DNA of 64,000 bases from Alistipes sp. (GCA_017463615.1 JAFTOU010000016.1:310001-374000); one strand, 5' to 3'; positions 31,837-40,732 are shown, counted from the stretch's first letter. Numbers and translations: made by a program. The notes: generated by a model from the letters alone, not told the origin.

Positions 31837-33450
31837 ATGAACAAACAGTACGATGTAATCATTATCGGCGGAGGAGCTACGGGTGCCGGAGTGGCGCGAG
31901 ATTGCGCTCTGCGTGGCATCAAGGCGCTGCTGATAGAGAGGCACGACATTGCCACCGGAGCTACGGGTCGCAACCACGGATTGCTACACTCGGGAGCGCG
32001 CTATGCTGTAAACGACCGCGAGAGCGCAGAGGAGTGTATCAAGGAGAATATGATTTTGCGCCGTATTGCTGCGCACTGCGTAGAGGATACGGGCGGTATA
32101 TTCATCTCCCTGCCCGAGGACGGCTTAGATTTTCAGGCGAAGTTTATTGAGTCTTGTCTTGCGGCGGGTATCTCGGCGGAGGCTATAGACCCCAAGCAGG
32201 CCATCGCCCTTGAGCCATCGGTAAACCCATCGCTCATAGGTGCTGTGAAGGTTCCAGACGGCTCGGTAGACCCATTCCGCCTTACGGCTGCCAATATTCT
32301 GGATGCCAAGCTGCACGGTGCGGATGTGCTGACCTACACGCTGGTGGAGGAGTTGATTATTGAGTCGGGCAAGGTTGTGGGTGTGAAGGTTGTGGATACG
32401 GTTACAAAGGAGCGCAGCGAGTATCGCGCCAGCATAACGGTAAATGCGTGCGGTATTTGGGGTCGCGACCTTGCGGCGAAGGCTGGCGTTACTATCAATA
32501 TGCTCCCTGCCAAGGGCGCGCTGCTGGTCTTTGGTCATCGTGTGAACAATGTGGTTATCAACCGTTGCCGCAAGCCTGCGGATGCGGATATCCTTGTGCC
32601 AGGCGACAACATTACCGTTATCGGTACAACATCGAGCAAGGTTCCTTTTGACCAGTGCGACGATATGTATGTCACCCGCGAGGAGGTAGATCTTCTGCTG
32701 CGCGAGGGTAGTATGCTTGCCCCAGCGCTCAACTATACACGAATTTTGCGCGCATACGCAGGTGTGCGTCCATTGGTTGCTTCGGACGACGACCCAAGTG
32801 GACGAAGCGTCAGTCGCGGTATTGTTGTCCTTGACCACGCTACACGCGATGGTGTGGAGGGCTTTGTGACAATTACCGGAGGTAAGCTGATGACCTACCG
32901 TCTTATGGCAGAGTGGACCGTGGACCTTATCTGCAAGAAGCTCAACATAGATGCTAAATGTACTACTGCCGAGGCTCTTCTGCCTGGTTCAACAACACCA
33001 GATGCAGGCTGTAAGCGCACAACAGCTTGTTTCTCAGGCGCGAAGAGCTCGGCTTTTTATCGTCACGGCGACAAAGCCCAGCAGATAGACCACTCCACAG
33101 CAGCCAAGCGCGCCTTGGTGTGCGAATGCGAGCAGGTGTCTGTCGGCGAGGTGGAGTATGCTGTGGGCAAATTGGGCGTCACAAACCTTGTAGACCTTCG
33201 TCGTCGTACCCGTATGGGTATGGGTACTTGTCAGGGCTCGCTCTGCGCGGCGCGTGCTGCAGCGGTGATGGCGACAACAAGCGGATGTAGCTCTGCGGAG
33301 GCAAAGAGCAACCTCAAGAGCTTTATCGCCGAGCGCTGGAAGGGTATGTCTGCCGTAGCGTGGGGAGATACCTTGCGTGAGGGAGAGCTGCTGAGCTGGC
33401 TCTACGATGGCGTATGCGATTTGTCAAACCTTAACACAACGGAGGAGTAG
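31837..33450 (+). CDS. glpA: Anaerobic glycerol-3-phosphate dehydrogenase subunit A
   Basis: 537 aa. FAD-binding start YDVIIIGGGATGAGVARDCALRG, HDIATGATGRNHGLLHSGARYAV (DAO family), and a C-terminal BFD-like [2Fe-2S] segment VCECEQVSVGEVEYAV...RMGMGTCQGSLCAARAAAVM with the four expected cysteines. GlpA oxidises sn-glycerol-3-phosphate to dihydroxyacetone phosphate, passing electrons to GlpB and GlpC at the membrane. First gene of glpABC, with two and four bases between the genes. The presence of GlpABC rather than only GlpD fits anaerobic life. Relevant neighbour: a glycerophosphodiesterase at 41718 that would release the substrate, though not in this operon. Confidence 0.92.
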   Translation: MNKQYDVIIIGGGATGAGVARDCALRGIKALLIERHDIATGATGRNHGLLHSGARYAVNDRESAEECIKENMILRRIAAHCVEDTGGIFISLPEDGLDFQAKFIESCLAAGISAEAIDPKQAIALEPSVNPSLIGAVKVPDGSVDPFRLTAANILDAKLHGADVLTYTLVEELIIESGKVVGVKVVDTVTKERSEYRASITVNACGIWGRDLAAKAGVTINMLPAKGALLVFGHRVNNVVINRCRKPADADILVPGDNITVIGTTSSKVPFDQCDDMYVTREEVDLLLREGSMLAPALNYTRILRAYAGVRPLVASDDDPSGRSVSRGIVVLDHATRDGVEGFVTITGGKLMTYRLMAEWTVDLICKKLNIDAKCTTAEALLPGSTTPDAGCKRTTACFSGAKSSAFYRHGDKAQQIDHSTAAKRALVCECEQVSVGEVEYAVGKLGVTNLVDLRRRTRMGMGTCQGSLCAARAAAVMATTSGCSSAEAKSNLKSFIAERWKGMSAVAWGDTLREGELLSWLYDGVCDLSNLNTTEE

Positions 33451-33452
33451 CT

Positions 33453-34667
33453 ATGAGATACGATACAGTAATTGTCGGTGGCGGTCTTACAGCCCTAATG
33501 TGCGGCATTGAGCTTGCACGCAACGGTCGGAGCGTGGCGTTGGTGACAACAGGCCACAGCTCGTTGCACTTCTCCTCTTGCAGCCTCGGACTCTACAACG
33601 CAGCGGAGCCTCTGAAGGCTATAGAGTCCCTGCCACAGTCGCACCCATACGCTAAGCTCGGCGCGGAGGCGGTAGAGAGCTATGCTGCCCGTGCAACGGA
33701 GATACTAAACATCGCAGGCATTGCCACAAATGGCACGACCGAGGCGAATCACTATATTGTAACCCCTATGGGTCAGCTGCGTCAGTGCTGGCTATCCCTT
33801 GATGGCGCACTGACAAGCCATAATGGCAAAGAGCTTGACTATAAGAGCGTTGCGCTCTTCTACCCAGAGGGATTTTTGGACTTTTACGCTCAATTTATCT
33901 GCGATACACTCGGTGCAATGGGCACGACGGTTACCTCACACACCTTCTCCCTCCCTGAGCTTGTTGTTCGTCGTAACAACCAGACCGAGATGCGCTCTAT
34001 TCAGGTGGCGCGAGCGTTAGATAAGGAGGAGAACCTGCGCGCATTGGCAAGCATCATCTCTCGCGAGGCGGGCGATGTGGAGGCGGTAGTTCTGCCAGCA
34101 ACATTGGGCTTTGACCACGCAGATGTTCGCCAGCGACTCTCACGAATGACCGACAAGGAGATACTCTACATCCCTACCCTACTCACCTCTGTGGAGGGTG
34201 TTAAGGCGGAGCGTGCTCTGCGTCGCACCTTTGAGTCTATGGGCGGAACGATATTTATGGGTCACACCGCCGTAAGTCACACCACCGAGGAGGGACTTAT
34301 AGCTTCCGTAACCACATCCAAGGGCATCACCCTTACTGCCGAGGAGTTTGTCCTCGCGTCGGGTAGCTTCATCGGCGGAGGTCTTGCGGCCGACCGTGAG
34401 GGGGTTACAGAGGGTGTTTTCGGCGCAGATGTTATCGTGAGCGAGGGCAACCAGACTACGCGCGACATCTTTGAACCTCAGCCATTTATGAGTTGCGGCG
34501 TGGCTACAGATGGTAACTTCAAGGTTCTTATCGGTGGCAAGGCTGTAGAGAATCTATACGCTTGTGGTGCTATTCTGTCGGGCTACAACCCAGTAAAGGA
34601 GGGTTGCGGTGCCGGCGTGGCGGTGACCACAGCACTTAAGGTTGCAGATGATATTATAAACAGATAG
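33453..34667 (+). CDS. glpB: Anaerobic glycerol-3-phosphate dehydrogenase subunit B
   Basis: 404 aa. N-terminal FAD motif DTVIVGGGLTALMCGIELARNGRSVALVT, GHSSLHFSSCSLGLYN, and a C-terminal CGVATDGNFKVLIGGKAVENLYACGAILSGYNPVKEGCGAGVAVTTAL block (second FAD contact), all typical of GlpB. It links GlpA to the iron-sulfur membrane subunit. Two bases after glpA and four before glpC. Confidence 0.9.
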   Translation: MRYDTVIVGGGLTALMCGIELARNGRSVALVTTGHSSLHFSSCSLGLYNAAEPLKAIESLPQSHPYAKLGAEAVESYAARATEILNIAGIATNGTTEANHYIVTPMGQLRQCWLSLDGALTSHNGKELDYKSVALFYPEGFLDFYAQFICDTLGAMGTTVTSHTFSLPELVVRRNNQTEMRSIQVARALDKEENLRALASIISREAGDVEAVVLPATLGFDHADVRQRLSRMTDKEILYIPTLLTSVEGVKAERALRRTFESMGGTIFMGHTAVSHTTEEGLIASVTTSKGITLTAEEFVLASGSFIGGGLAADREGVTEGVFGADVIVSEGNQTTRDIFEPQPFMSCGVATDGNFKVLIGGKAVENLYACGAILSGYNPVKEGCGAGVAVTTALKVADDIINR

Positions 34668-34671
34668 AGCG

Positions 34672-35880
34672 ATGAAACAGTATAGCGAAAACAACTTTGA
34701 GCAGTGTACCAAGTGTACCGTTTGTACCGTTTACTGCCCCGTAGCGGCGGTAAATCCGCTCTATCCAGGCCCTAAGCAGGCGGGTCCCGATGGCGAGCGT
34801 CTGAGAATGAAGAGCAGCGAGTTCTACGACCAGAGCCTCGCCCTCTGCCTCAACTGCAAGCGCTGCGAGGTTGCCTGCCCGTCCGATGTCCGCATTGGCG
34901 ATATTATCCAGAGCGCGCGCATCAAGCACAGCACCAAGAAGCCTGGCCTGCGCGAGTTTACCCTCGCAAATACCGACCTTGTGGGTTCGGTAGCCACCGT
35001 GGTAGCTCCCGTAGTAAACGCAACCCTCGGACTCAAGCCCGTAAGACATATTGTGGAGGGCGTGATGAACATTGACCACCGCCGCATATTCCCGAAGTAC
35101 GCCTTTGGCACCTTTGAGAGCTGGATGCGCAAGCAGCGCAAGGAGCAGGCTCTCTTTGCTAAGCAGGTGGCATACTTCCACGGCTGCTATGTAAACTACA
35201 ACAACCCTCCGCTCGGTCAGGCATTTGTCAAGGTGATGAACGCCTTGGGCTATGGCGTGCAGCTATTGGATAAGGAGAAGTGCTGCGGCGTGGCGCTGAT
35301 ATCCAACGGTTTTGTGAACAAGGCGAAGAAGCAGGCGCAGGTGAACATCAACTCTATCCGCAAGGCTGCCGTAGAGAACAACCTGCCCGTTGTTGCAACA
35401 TCCTCTACCTGCACATTCACCCTGCGCGATGAGTACCACCACCTGCTCGGACTGGACAATGCCGACATCCGCGAGAGCATCAACCTGGCGACAAAGTTCG
35501 TCTACACCCTGCTCTGCGACGGCAACCACACCCTTAAGTTCAACCCCGACGCCGCTCGCATCCGCGTGGCGTATCACAGCCCGTGCCACCTTGAGCGCCT
35601 CGGCTGGACACCATACTCCATTGAGCTGCTGAAACTTATACCAAATGTAGAGCTGGTAAAACTGGAGTCCCAGTGCTGCGGTATCGCCGGCACATACGGC
35701 TTCAAAAAGGAGAACTACGCCACCTCACAGTCTATCGGCGAGCCACTCTTTAATGCCATTGAGGCCTCAGAGTGCGATATAGTCGCTACCGACTGCGAGA
35801 CCTGCAAGTGGCAGATTGAGATGTCTACCACCAAGCGCGTCCTCCACCCAATAGAGATCCTCGCAGCATCGCTGTTGTAA
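34672..35880 (+). CDS. glpC: Anaerobic glycerol-3-phosphate dehydrogenase subunit C
   Basis: 402 aa. Two [4Fe-4S] motifs at the N-terminus (CTKCTVCTVYCP and CLNCKRCEVACP), then two CCG-type cysteine-rich domains (ending KCCGVALI and QCCGIAGTYGFKKEN) as in heterodisulfide-reductase-like electron carriers. GlpC anchors GlpAB to the membrane and hands electrons to menaquinone. Last gene of the operon; a symmetric terminator follows at 35882-35917. Confidence 0.92.
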   Translation: MKQYSENNFEQCTKCTVCTVYCPVAAVNPLYPGPKQAGPDGERLRMKSSEFYDQSLALCLNCKRCEVACPSDVRIGDIIQSARIKHSTKKPGLREFTLANTDLVGSVATVVAPVVNATLGLKPVRHIVEGVMNIDHRRIFPKYAFGTFESWMRKQRKEQALFAKQVAYFHGCYVNYNNPPLGQAFVKVMNALGYGVQLLDKEKCCGVALISNGFVNKAKKQAQVNINSIRKAAVENNLPVVATSSTCTFTLRDEYHHLLGLDNADIRESINLATKFVYTLLCDGNHTLKFNPDAARIRVAYHSPCHLERLGWTPYSIELLKLIPNVELVKLESQCCGIAGTYGFKKENYATSQSIGEPLFNAIEASECDIVATDCETCKWQIEMSTTKRVLHPIEILAASLL

Positions 35881-35881
35881 T

Positions 35882-35917
35882 AAAAAACCAATTGTCATTC
35901 GGCAATTGGTTTTTTGT
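35882..35917 (+). terminator. Bidirectional terminator between glpC and DUF4252-like gene
   Basis: AAAAAACCAATTG-TCATTCGG-CAATTGGTTTTTTG, followed by T runs on both strands; serves convergent transcripts. Confidence 0.85.
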
Positions 35918-35936
35918 TATCCTTCAAGGCTTTTTA

Positions 35937-36353
35937 CTACCTACCTCCCAATAGTTTAGGCATCTGGCTTAACTCTATATTCTCCCCCGCAAGGCAGACG
36001 AGCGTTGCGCTCTTTGCTCCATGGGTATATATAACAACAATTTTATTAGATTGGCTATAGATATTTACATTGTTCCCGCTATTTGCAACCGCCATAATAC
36101 GCTTCATATTAGCCACATACGCCTCGGCATCAGCATTAAAAGAGGGTAAGAGCTCCGCATCCTCAACAGTTATTGCCCTCAGGCTATCTATACCACCACT
36201 AACACCCATAGCCTTAAGCGCCTCACGCGACAATTCTACAGTAGTAAAGCCCTGCTTATTGGAGTACTTTGCAAACATCTCCGAGAAGTTTGCGTTCTGT
36301 GCCATAGCCACAAAGGGTAATAGCATCAGTATAAGTAACATTATTCGTCTCAT
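35937..36353 (-). CDS. Exported DUF4252-like protein
   Basis: 138 aa with signal peptide (MRRIMLLILMLLPFVAMAQ). The mature part (FSEMFAKYSNKQGFTTVELSREALKAMG..., LRAITVEDAEL, NVNIYSQSNKIVVIYTHG, LVCLAGENIELSQMPKLL) follows the DUF4252 pattern found in Bacteroidota sigma/anti-sigma operons. Last gene of an operon with an ECF sigma factor, its anti-sigma partner and a beta-barrel, 12 bases after the barrel gene. Function unknown, probably periplasmic. Confidence 0.65.
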   Translation of the reverse strand: MRRIMLLILMLLPFVAMAQNANFSEMFAKYSNKQGFTTVELSREALKAMGVSGGIDSLRAITVEDAELLPSFNADAEAYVANMKRIMAVANSGNNVNIYSQSNKIVVIYTHGAKSATLVCLAGENIELSQMPKLLGGR

Positions 36354-36365
36354 AGCGCAACCCGT

Positions 36366-37196
36366 TTAGAAGTAAAAGCCCATACCTGCCGAGACTCTAT
36401 TTGCCGAGACATTGCTCGCCTTTTTGTACATATTCATCGGCGAGTAGTTCACAAAGGCGTATATTCTGCGCCAGCCTATCCTACCCGTAACACCCACCTG
36501 CACGGGGTTGAGCGGCAGAGTACCCTCAATAGTCGTCTTTGGCCTCTTATATGTCAGGCGGGAGGCGCAGAGTATATCAAGCGACGCGCCCGCGGAGATA
36601 AAGAAGCCCTTGCGGATATTGAAGTCAAAGAGCAGCGGGATATGGATATAGTCTACCAACATCTTAGACTTCTTAATGCTCTGGTCTAACTCCACAAGCT
36701 CAAAGTTACCGCTATTATACTTAAGCGATACATCGCCATCAAAGGTGTAGTTCTCCATAGCAAAGCCGAAGCCCATACTAAAGCAGACTGTTCGCTTGGC
36801 ACTGAGCGGCACATTCATAGTCATCAGGTTGATAGTCACATTCACCGCCTTGCGATTGCTAAAAGCCAGCGCCGCAGCCACCTCGTCGCTACAGCTGCTA
36901 AAGTCGGTATTTGCAACAAAATTACTACCTATCTCAATGAGTGCCAAGTGGTTATAACTCGGTGCATCTATGCCCGCAAAGCCGAAGTGCACCTTGCCAG
37001 CACTCTTGCTATTAGCGCTCTTTGCCGTTCCGTCCGAGCCGAAGATAAAGTTCATACCCGCGATGTTAATCGCCAGATTGCCATCCTCCGCCTTAACGGT
37101 ACTCTCGCCCTTGCTATCCAGTGGTAGCTCCTGCGCCGAGGCGCTACCGAGCAGTGTCAGAAGTAGTAGTGTTGTAAAAAATCGTCTCATATCCAC
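36366..37196 (-). CDS. Outer-membrane beta-barrel protein of ECF operon
   Basis: 276 aa. Signal peptide (RRFFTTLLLLTLLGSASAQ); amphipathic strands throughout, for example AKSANSKSAGKVHFGFAGIDAP, RTVCFSMGFGFAMENYTFDG, LLFDFNIRKGFFISAGASLDIL, and a C-terminal aromatic VSAGMGFYF, the barrel insertion signal. Starts immediately after the anti-sigma stop. Likely an envelope protein regulated by the ECF sigma of the same operon; may be sensor output rather than transporter. Confidence 0.72.
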   Translation of the reverse strand: MDMRRFFTTLLLLTLLGSASAQELPLDSKGESTVKAEDGNLAINIAGMNFIFGSDGTAKSANSKSAGKVHFGFAGIDAPSYNHLALIEIGSNFVANTDFSSCSDEVAAALAFSNRKAVNVTINLMTMNVPLSAKRTVCFSMGFGFAMENYTFDGDVSLKYNSGNFELVELDQSIKKSKMLVDYIHIPLLFDFNIRKGFFISAGASLDILCASRLTYKRPKTTIEGTLPLNPVQVGVTGRIGWRRIYAFVNYSPMNMYKKASNVSANRVSAGMGFYF

Positions 37197-37634
37197 CTAA
37201 ATTTGAATGTTAATCTTCTCTATTGCCGCCAGGGCCATCTCCATATCGCCAGCCACGCCATCAAGTATGCGCGCAGCCTCGTCGGCAGCCCTCTGCGGGT
37301 CTGTAACCTCCCTGCCATCTATGTGGCAGATAATCTCACCCTTTGTACTCTTAGGCTGTACGAAGAATAGCGCAACAACCACGCACGCAGCCACAGCTAC
37401 AGAGCCCACAGAGCCCCAAATAACTCTCCACCGCGGAAGTGCCACCACAGGAGCTACTGGCGCTGCCTCCTCGCGCGCCTGACCAAAGGCTGCGAACATA
37501 ACCCTATAGGGCATCAGCTCCTTAGCCACACTCTGCGCCGAGGCGAAGTATTCGGCTATCTGCTGCTCCTGCTCAAGGGTTGTCTCGCCCTCAAGGTAGA
37601 GGTCTAAAAGCTCTCTTATCTCTCTATCGTTCAT
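37197..37634 (-). CDS. Probable anti-sigma factor, single membrane span
   Basis: 145 aa. The N-terminal cytoplasmic part (REIRELLDLYLEGETTLEQEQQIAEYFAS) matches the ASD-like helices of Bacteroidota anti-sigma factors, one membrane span follows (VIWGSVGSVAVAACVVVALFFV, about 70-90), and the C-terminal 55 residues lie in the periplasm. It overlaps the sigma gene by 11 bases, typical of sigma/anti-sigma pairs that need balanced synthesis. Confidence 0.72.
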   Translation of the reverse strand: MNDREIRELLDLYLEGETTLEQEQQIAEYFASAQSVAKELMPYRVMFAAFGQAREEAAPVAPVVALPRWRVIWGSVGSVAVAACVVVALFFVQPKSTKGEIICHIDGREVTDPQRAADEAARILDGVAGDMEMALAAIEKINIQI

Positions 37635-38121
37635 AGTCTATCGCTTTTAATAGCTCCTCGCGCACACGCTTGCGTGCCCTGGAGAGGTTCATTCGTACAC
37701 TTACGGCGTCACACTCTAACATATCGGCAATCTCATCTATCTGGTAGCCCTCCACATCTCGCATCTCTATAATTGTCCGCTGTCGCTCGGGCAGTGAGGC
37801 TATTATCCGCTTTGTGAACTGCGCCATATCGTTCACATCCGCCGTCACGCGACCATCTGTAGAGTCGCTATCCCTAACCTCCACCACTTGTACCCTGGAG
37901 CGGAGGTGGTCTATTGATAGGTTACGCGTCATCCGGCAGACATACGCCCTCGGATAGCGCTCCGACAGCACTTTGTCGCGAGCCCTCCATACCTTTTCGT
38001 ATATATCCTGAGTGATATCCTCCGCCTCGGCACTACTTCCGACAATGCTCTTCGCCAGTCGGAAAATAGTATCCTTGACAGATAGAATAAACTCCGTATA
38101 TCGCCCCTCTGTGACCTTCAA
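37624..38121 (-). CDS. ECF-type RNA polymerase sigma factor
   Basis: 165 aa. Region 2: IFRLAKSIVGSSAEAEDITQDIYEKVWRARD and YVCRMTRNLSIDHLRS; region 4: FTKRIIASLPERQRTIIEMRDVEGYQIDEIADMLECDAVSVRMNLSRARKRVRE. The frame has no ATG before the conserved part; it begins with TTG at 38121 (an in-frame TAG lies nine bases further up), so initiation is by TTG, or possibly ATT at 38124. A TATATTTG box is at 38147-38154. The weak start may keep sigma scarce relative to its anti-sigma. Confidence 0.88.
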   Translation of the reverse strand: MKVTEGRYTEFILSVKDTIFRLAKSIVGSSAEAEDITQDIYEKVWRARDKVLSERYPRAYVCRMTRNLSIDHLRSRVQVVEVRDSDSTDGRVTADVNDMAQFTKRIIASLPERQRTIIEMRDVEGYQIDEIADMLECDAVSVRMNLSRARKRVREELLKAIDYER

Positions 38122-38146
38122 AATTGCCTATTTTATGTTCTGTTTG

Positions 38147-38154
38147 CAAATATA
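38147..38154 (-). promoter_or_regulatory. -7 element of ECF operon
   Basis: TATATTTG on the minus strand, 25 bases before the TTG start; no -33 TTG at standard spacing, as might be expected of an ECF-recognised promoter. Confidence 0.4.
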
Positions 38155-38203
38155 ACGAAAAACCACCCCGAAATGTAACATCTGTATGTAAAATTTGCAT
38201 ACT

Positions 38204-39616
38204 CTACCCGCGGAAGAAGTGGACCTTGTGGATTTTGTTGCTGCTCTCCTGCTCTACGATGCCAGTGAGCACATCGGCAGCGTCGTGCCAGCGGTTGGAG
38301 CTGAAGAGGCGGCGGTAGGTGGTTAGGTGGTTATAAAACTCCTCCCAGCGGCGATTCCAGTGGTAGGGCATGCGGATGGTGTGCATAACGGTGGCGGAGT
38401 TGGAGAGTATGCGCGCCTCCTTATTGGCACTCTGGTGGAACCACTCAATGCGCACCGAGGGGCAGAGCCGCTGCAGCACGCGGGCGAAGCCTCGGCCGCC
38501 ATTATTACTCTCAATAGTCGCCACGCGGGTCTTGGAGCTCAGCAGCATCTGGCTCACACTCTGCTCCGTAACCTCCATAGGCTCGCGAGTGTAGGTCACA
38601 TCGGTGACATATATCACACCATCGCTATCTACCGCATAGCAGACCGAGCAGAGGTAGTCGTCGCCCATATCTGCCGTATCGGTATAGTTTGCAAATCGGA
38701 CGATATCCTTCGGCAGGGTGGTATATGTGGCAAAGCCGTCGCCATAGAGCAGACCCTCGCGCGTGGAGGGGTTACCCTGATAGAGGCACTCAAACTTCTG
38801 CGGGTCCAAGCGTCGCTTAGAGGCGAGCAGGGTCTGGCTATGCTGCTCCTCCCACAGCGCCTGACCTATCGGTCGCGGGTCTATCTCGGTAGGAGGTCCG
38901 ACCTTCAGCGCCTCAAAGTTGAGTGCCACCCAAGTATCGGGCGCAACGCTATCCAGCTCGCTCCACTGCTGAAGGTCTATAACCTTCTCGCAGCTGCGGA
39001 TAGTGCCTATAAGGTCGTTCTCGTGCCAGCGCGTAAAGACCATAATCTCCTGCGAGTCGTTGTGCATACGGGTGCGCACGACGGATGTGTACCACTCGCG
39101 GCAGTTCTCGCGGATGATGGGAGAGTTCGCCTCCATAGCATCCTTATAGAGGTCGTCAAGGATGAAGCAGTCCACCCTATTGCCTGTAAGGCTACCCTCG
39201 CGACCTACGGATATGAGCGAGCCATGGTGGGAGATAATCTCCACCTCGTCAGCCGTACGGATATAGGAGCCGCCACCCTTGCCACTGCGCTTGATGGTCG
39301 TAGCGGGAAATATCTCGCCATACTCCTCGCTCTCCAATATGCGCTGCACGCGGCGGTTGAACTTGCTCGCCAACGATGCGGAGTAGGAGGCTATAGCTAT
39401 GCGCAGGTCGGGATTAAGACCCAACATATAGGCGGGCAGCAGCGTGCTTGCACCCACGCTCTTGCCGTGCTGGGGCGGCATAGTTATTAGTAGTTTACGC
39501 ACGCGACCCTGGGCAAACGCCTCCAGTAGGCGGTAGTAGCTGCGATGAAAGGGTTGCAGCTCAATGAACGGATATACTGCCGTGGCAAAATCTTCAAAAC
39601 CTCTGCGCTCTAACAT
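38204..39616 (-). CDS. Phage terminase large subunit-like protein, orphan
   Basis: 470 aa, apparently complete. ATPase half: Walker A MPPQHGKS (about 46-53), RIAIASYSASLASKFNRRV, Walker B DCFILDDLY (about 149-157), TRWHENDLIG (coupling motif). Nuclease half (RNase H fold): acidic residues in NYTDTADMGDDYL, ATIESNNGGRGF and NRWHDAADVL. In a phage it would package DNA with a small subunit, portal and capsid genes, but none is nearby. Neighbours are a 97-aa protein (7-base overlap) and a divergent cI-type repressor. Either a prophage remnant whose terminase has been kept intact, or a domesticated DNA translocase/nuclease. Confidence 0.82.
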   Translation of the reverse strand: MLERRGFEDFATAVYPFIELQPFHRSYYRLLEAFAQGRVRKLLITMPPQHGKSVGASTLLPAYMLGLNPDLRIAIASYSASLASKFNRRVQRILESEEYGEIFPATTIKRSGKGGGSYIRTADEVEIISHHGSLISVGREGSLTGNRVDCFILDDLYKDAMEANSPIIRENCREWYTSVVRTRMHNDSQEIMVFTRWHENDLIGTIRSCEKVIDLQQWSELDSVAPDTWVALNFEALKVGPPTEIDPRPIGQALWEEQHSQTLLASKRRLDPQKFECLYQGNPSTREGLLYGDGFATYTTLPKDIVRFANYTDTADMGDDYLCSVCYAVDSDGVIYVTDVTYTREPMEVTEQSVSQMLLSSKTRVATIESNNGGRGFARVLQRLCPSVRIEWFHQSANKEARILSNSATVMHTIRMPYHWNRRWEEFYNHLTTYRRLFSSNRWHDAADVLTGIVEQESSNKIHKVHFFRG

Positions 39617-39903
39617 AACTCCTCCCTCAATCTGTTAAAATCAAAATCGTTAATCATAGGTATCGGCTCGCCCTGCTTGTTCTCCACTATGGTGTAGCTG
39701 TCCCACCACACATCGCCGATGTCTATAATCTGCCAGTTGTTGCGGTCACGATAGATGACCAAATTGACCTCCAATCGGTGGCGAACATCCCCCTGGTCGC
39801 TATAAAATACCCCCGACAGATAGCATCGCTCGCCCGCCCGCTCTACTATCTGCGCCGCAAAATCGCGGTAGCAACCTTTAGTAATAGTATAAATATCCTT
39901 CAT
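39610..39903 (-). CDS. Hypothetical protein coupled to terminase
   Basis: 97 aa, aromatic and charged, no signal or membrane segment (MKDIYTITKGCYRDFAAQIVERAGERCYLSG...DFDFNRLREELC). Strand-rich centre (HRLEVNLVIYRDRNNWQIIDIGDVWW). It overlaps the terminase start, so translation is coupled. Too long a beta-pattern for a classical small terminase with an N-terminal HTH, and I see no HTH. Function unknown. Confidence 0.6.
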   Translation of the reverse strand: MKDIYTITKGCYRDFAAQIVERAGERCYLSGVFYSDQGDVRHRLEVNLVIYRDRNNWQIIDIGDVWWDSYTIVENKQGEPIPMINDFDFNRLREELC

Positions 39904-39940
39904 AAGTTGAAATAAATTAGTAAATTACTGTGTTAATCTC

Positions 39941-39982
39941 TTGATTTTTTGAGATAAATTATTTATCTTTGCGACAAAGATA
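39941..39982 (+). promoter_or_regulatory. Promoter and operator of the cI/LexA-type repressor
   Basis: CTTG (39941-39944), 19 bases, TATCTTTG (39964-39971). The -7 box is one arm of a perfect palindrome TATCTTTG-CGA-CAAAGATA (39964-39982), the expected site for negative autoregulation by the downstream HTH protein. The palindrome also presents a TATCTTTG box to the minus strand toward the terminase pair. Confidence 0.72.
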
Positions 39983-40048
39983 TAACCAAAACTTGAAAAT
40001 TATACCTTAAAAGTTCAATATTTGTATAATAATTTATCATAGTTTTTT

Positions 40049-40723
40049 ATGGGACATAGGTTGAAACTTATACGCAAAAACCTCGGTATGACGCAAGAGC
40101 AACTGGCTCAGCGACTTGGTGTGGGCAAGACTGCCCTCTCGATGATTGAGACCGGCAAGGCGCGACTATCCAACAGAAACAAGAACATCCTTGTTCAAGA
40201 ATTTAACGTTTCGCCTGAGTGGTTGGAGAGTGGCGAGGGCGAGATGTTCAATGCCGACCCTGCGTTGGTCAAAGCATTTAGCCTGAAGACCGACAACTCG
40301 CTGCCGATGCAGTCTGTACCGCTCTACTCCATAGAGGGTACGGCGGGGCTTGTGCCGCTATTTGCGGATAGTCGCAGCGTGGAGCCGGTGAACTTTATCC
40401 ACATACCGAACCTGCCGAAGTGCGACGGTGCGATTTATGTGGTGGGCGACTCTATGTATCCGCTGCTTAAGAGTGGCGACATTGTACTCTACAAGCAGCT
40501 GCAGAGCATTGACGATGTATTTTGGGGAGATATGTACCTGCTCTCTATAGATATAAATGGCGAGGAGTATATCACTGTGAAGTATATTCAGAAGTCCGAG
40601 AAGGCGGGCTGTGTGCGTCTTGTAAGTCAAAATCAGCACCACGCCGAGAAGGATGTGCAGATAGATAAGATTCGCGCCATAGCGTTGGTTAAGGCATCTA
40701 TCCGCATGAACTCTATACGATAA
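40049..40723 (+). CDS. cI/LexA-type repressor: XRE HTH plus S24 peptidase
   Basis: 224 aa. HTH_3 at about 4-60 (KLIRKNLGMTQEQLAQRLGVGKTALSMIETGKARLS). S24 peptidase at the C-terminus: nucleophile S135 in VVGDSMYPLLKSGD, general base K178 in EYITVKYI. A possible self-cleavage site A99-G100 (EGTAGLV) lies between the domains, as in LexA and cI. It probably represses the divergent 97-aa/terminase genes and itself through the palindrome at 39964, with release on DNA damage. The small downstream membrane gene is nine bases away and probably co-transcribed. Confidence 0.85.
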   Translation: MGHRLKLIRKNLGMTQEQLAQRLGVGKTALSMIETGKARLSNRNKNILVQEFNVSPEWLESGEGEMFNADPALVKAFSLKTDNSLPMQSVPLYSIEGTAGLVPLFADSRSVEPVNFIHIPNLPKCDGAIYVVGDSMYPLLKSGDIVLYKQLQSIDDVFWGDMYLLSIDINGEEYITVKYIQKSEKAGCVRLVSQNQHHAEKDVQIDKIRAIALVKASIRMNSIR

Positions 40724-40732
40724 AGTGGTTGT

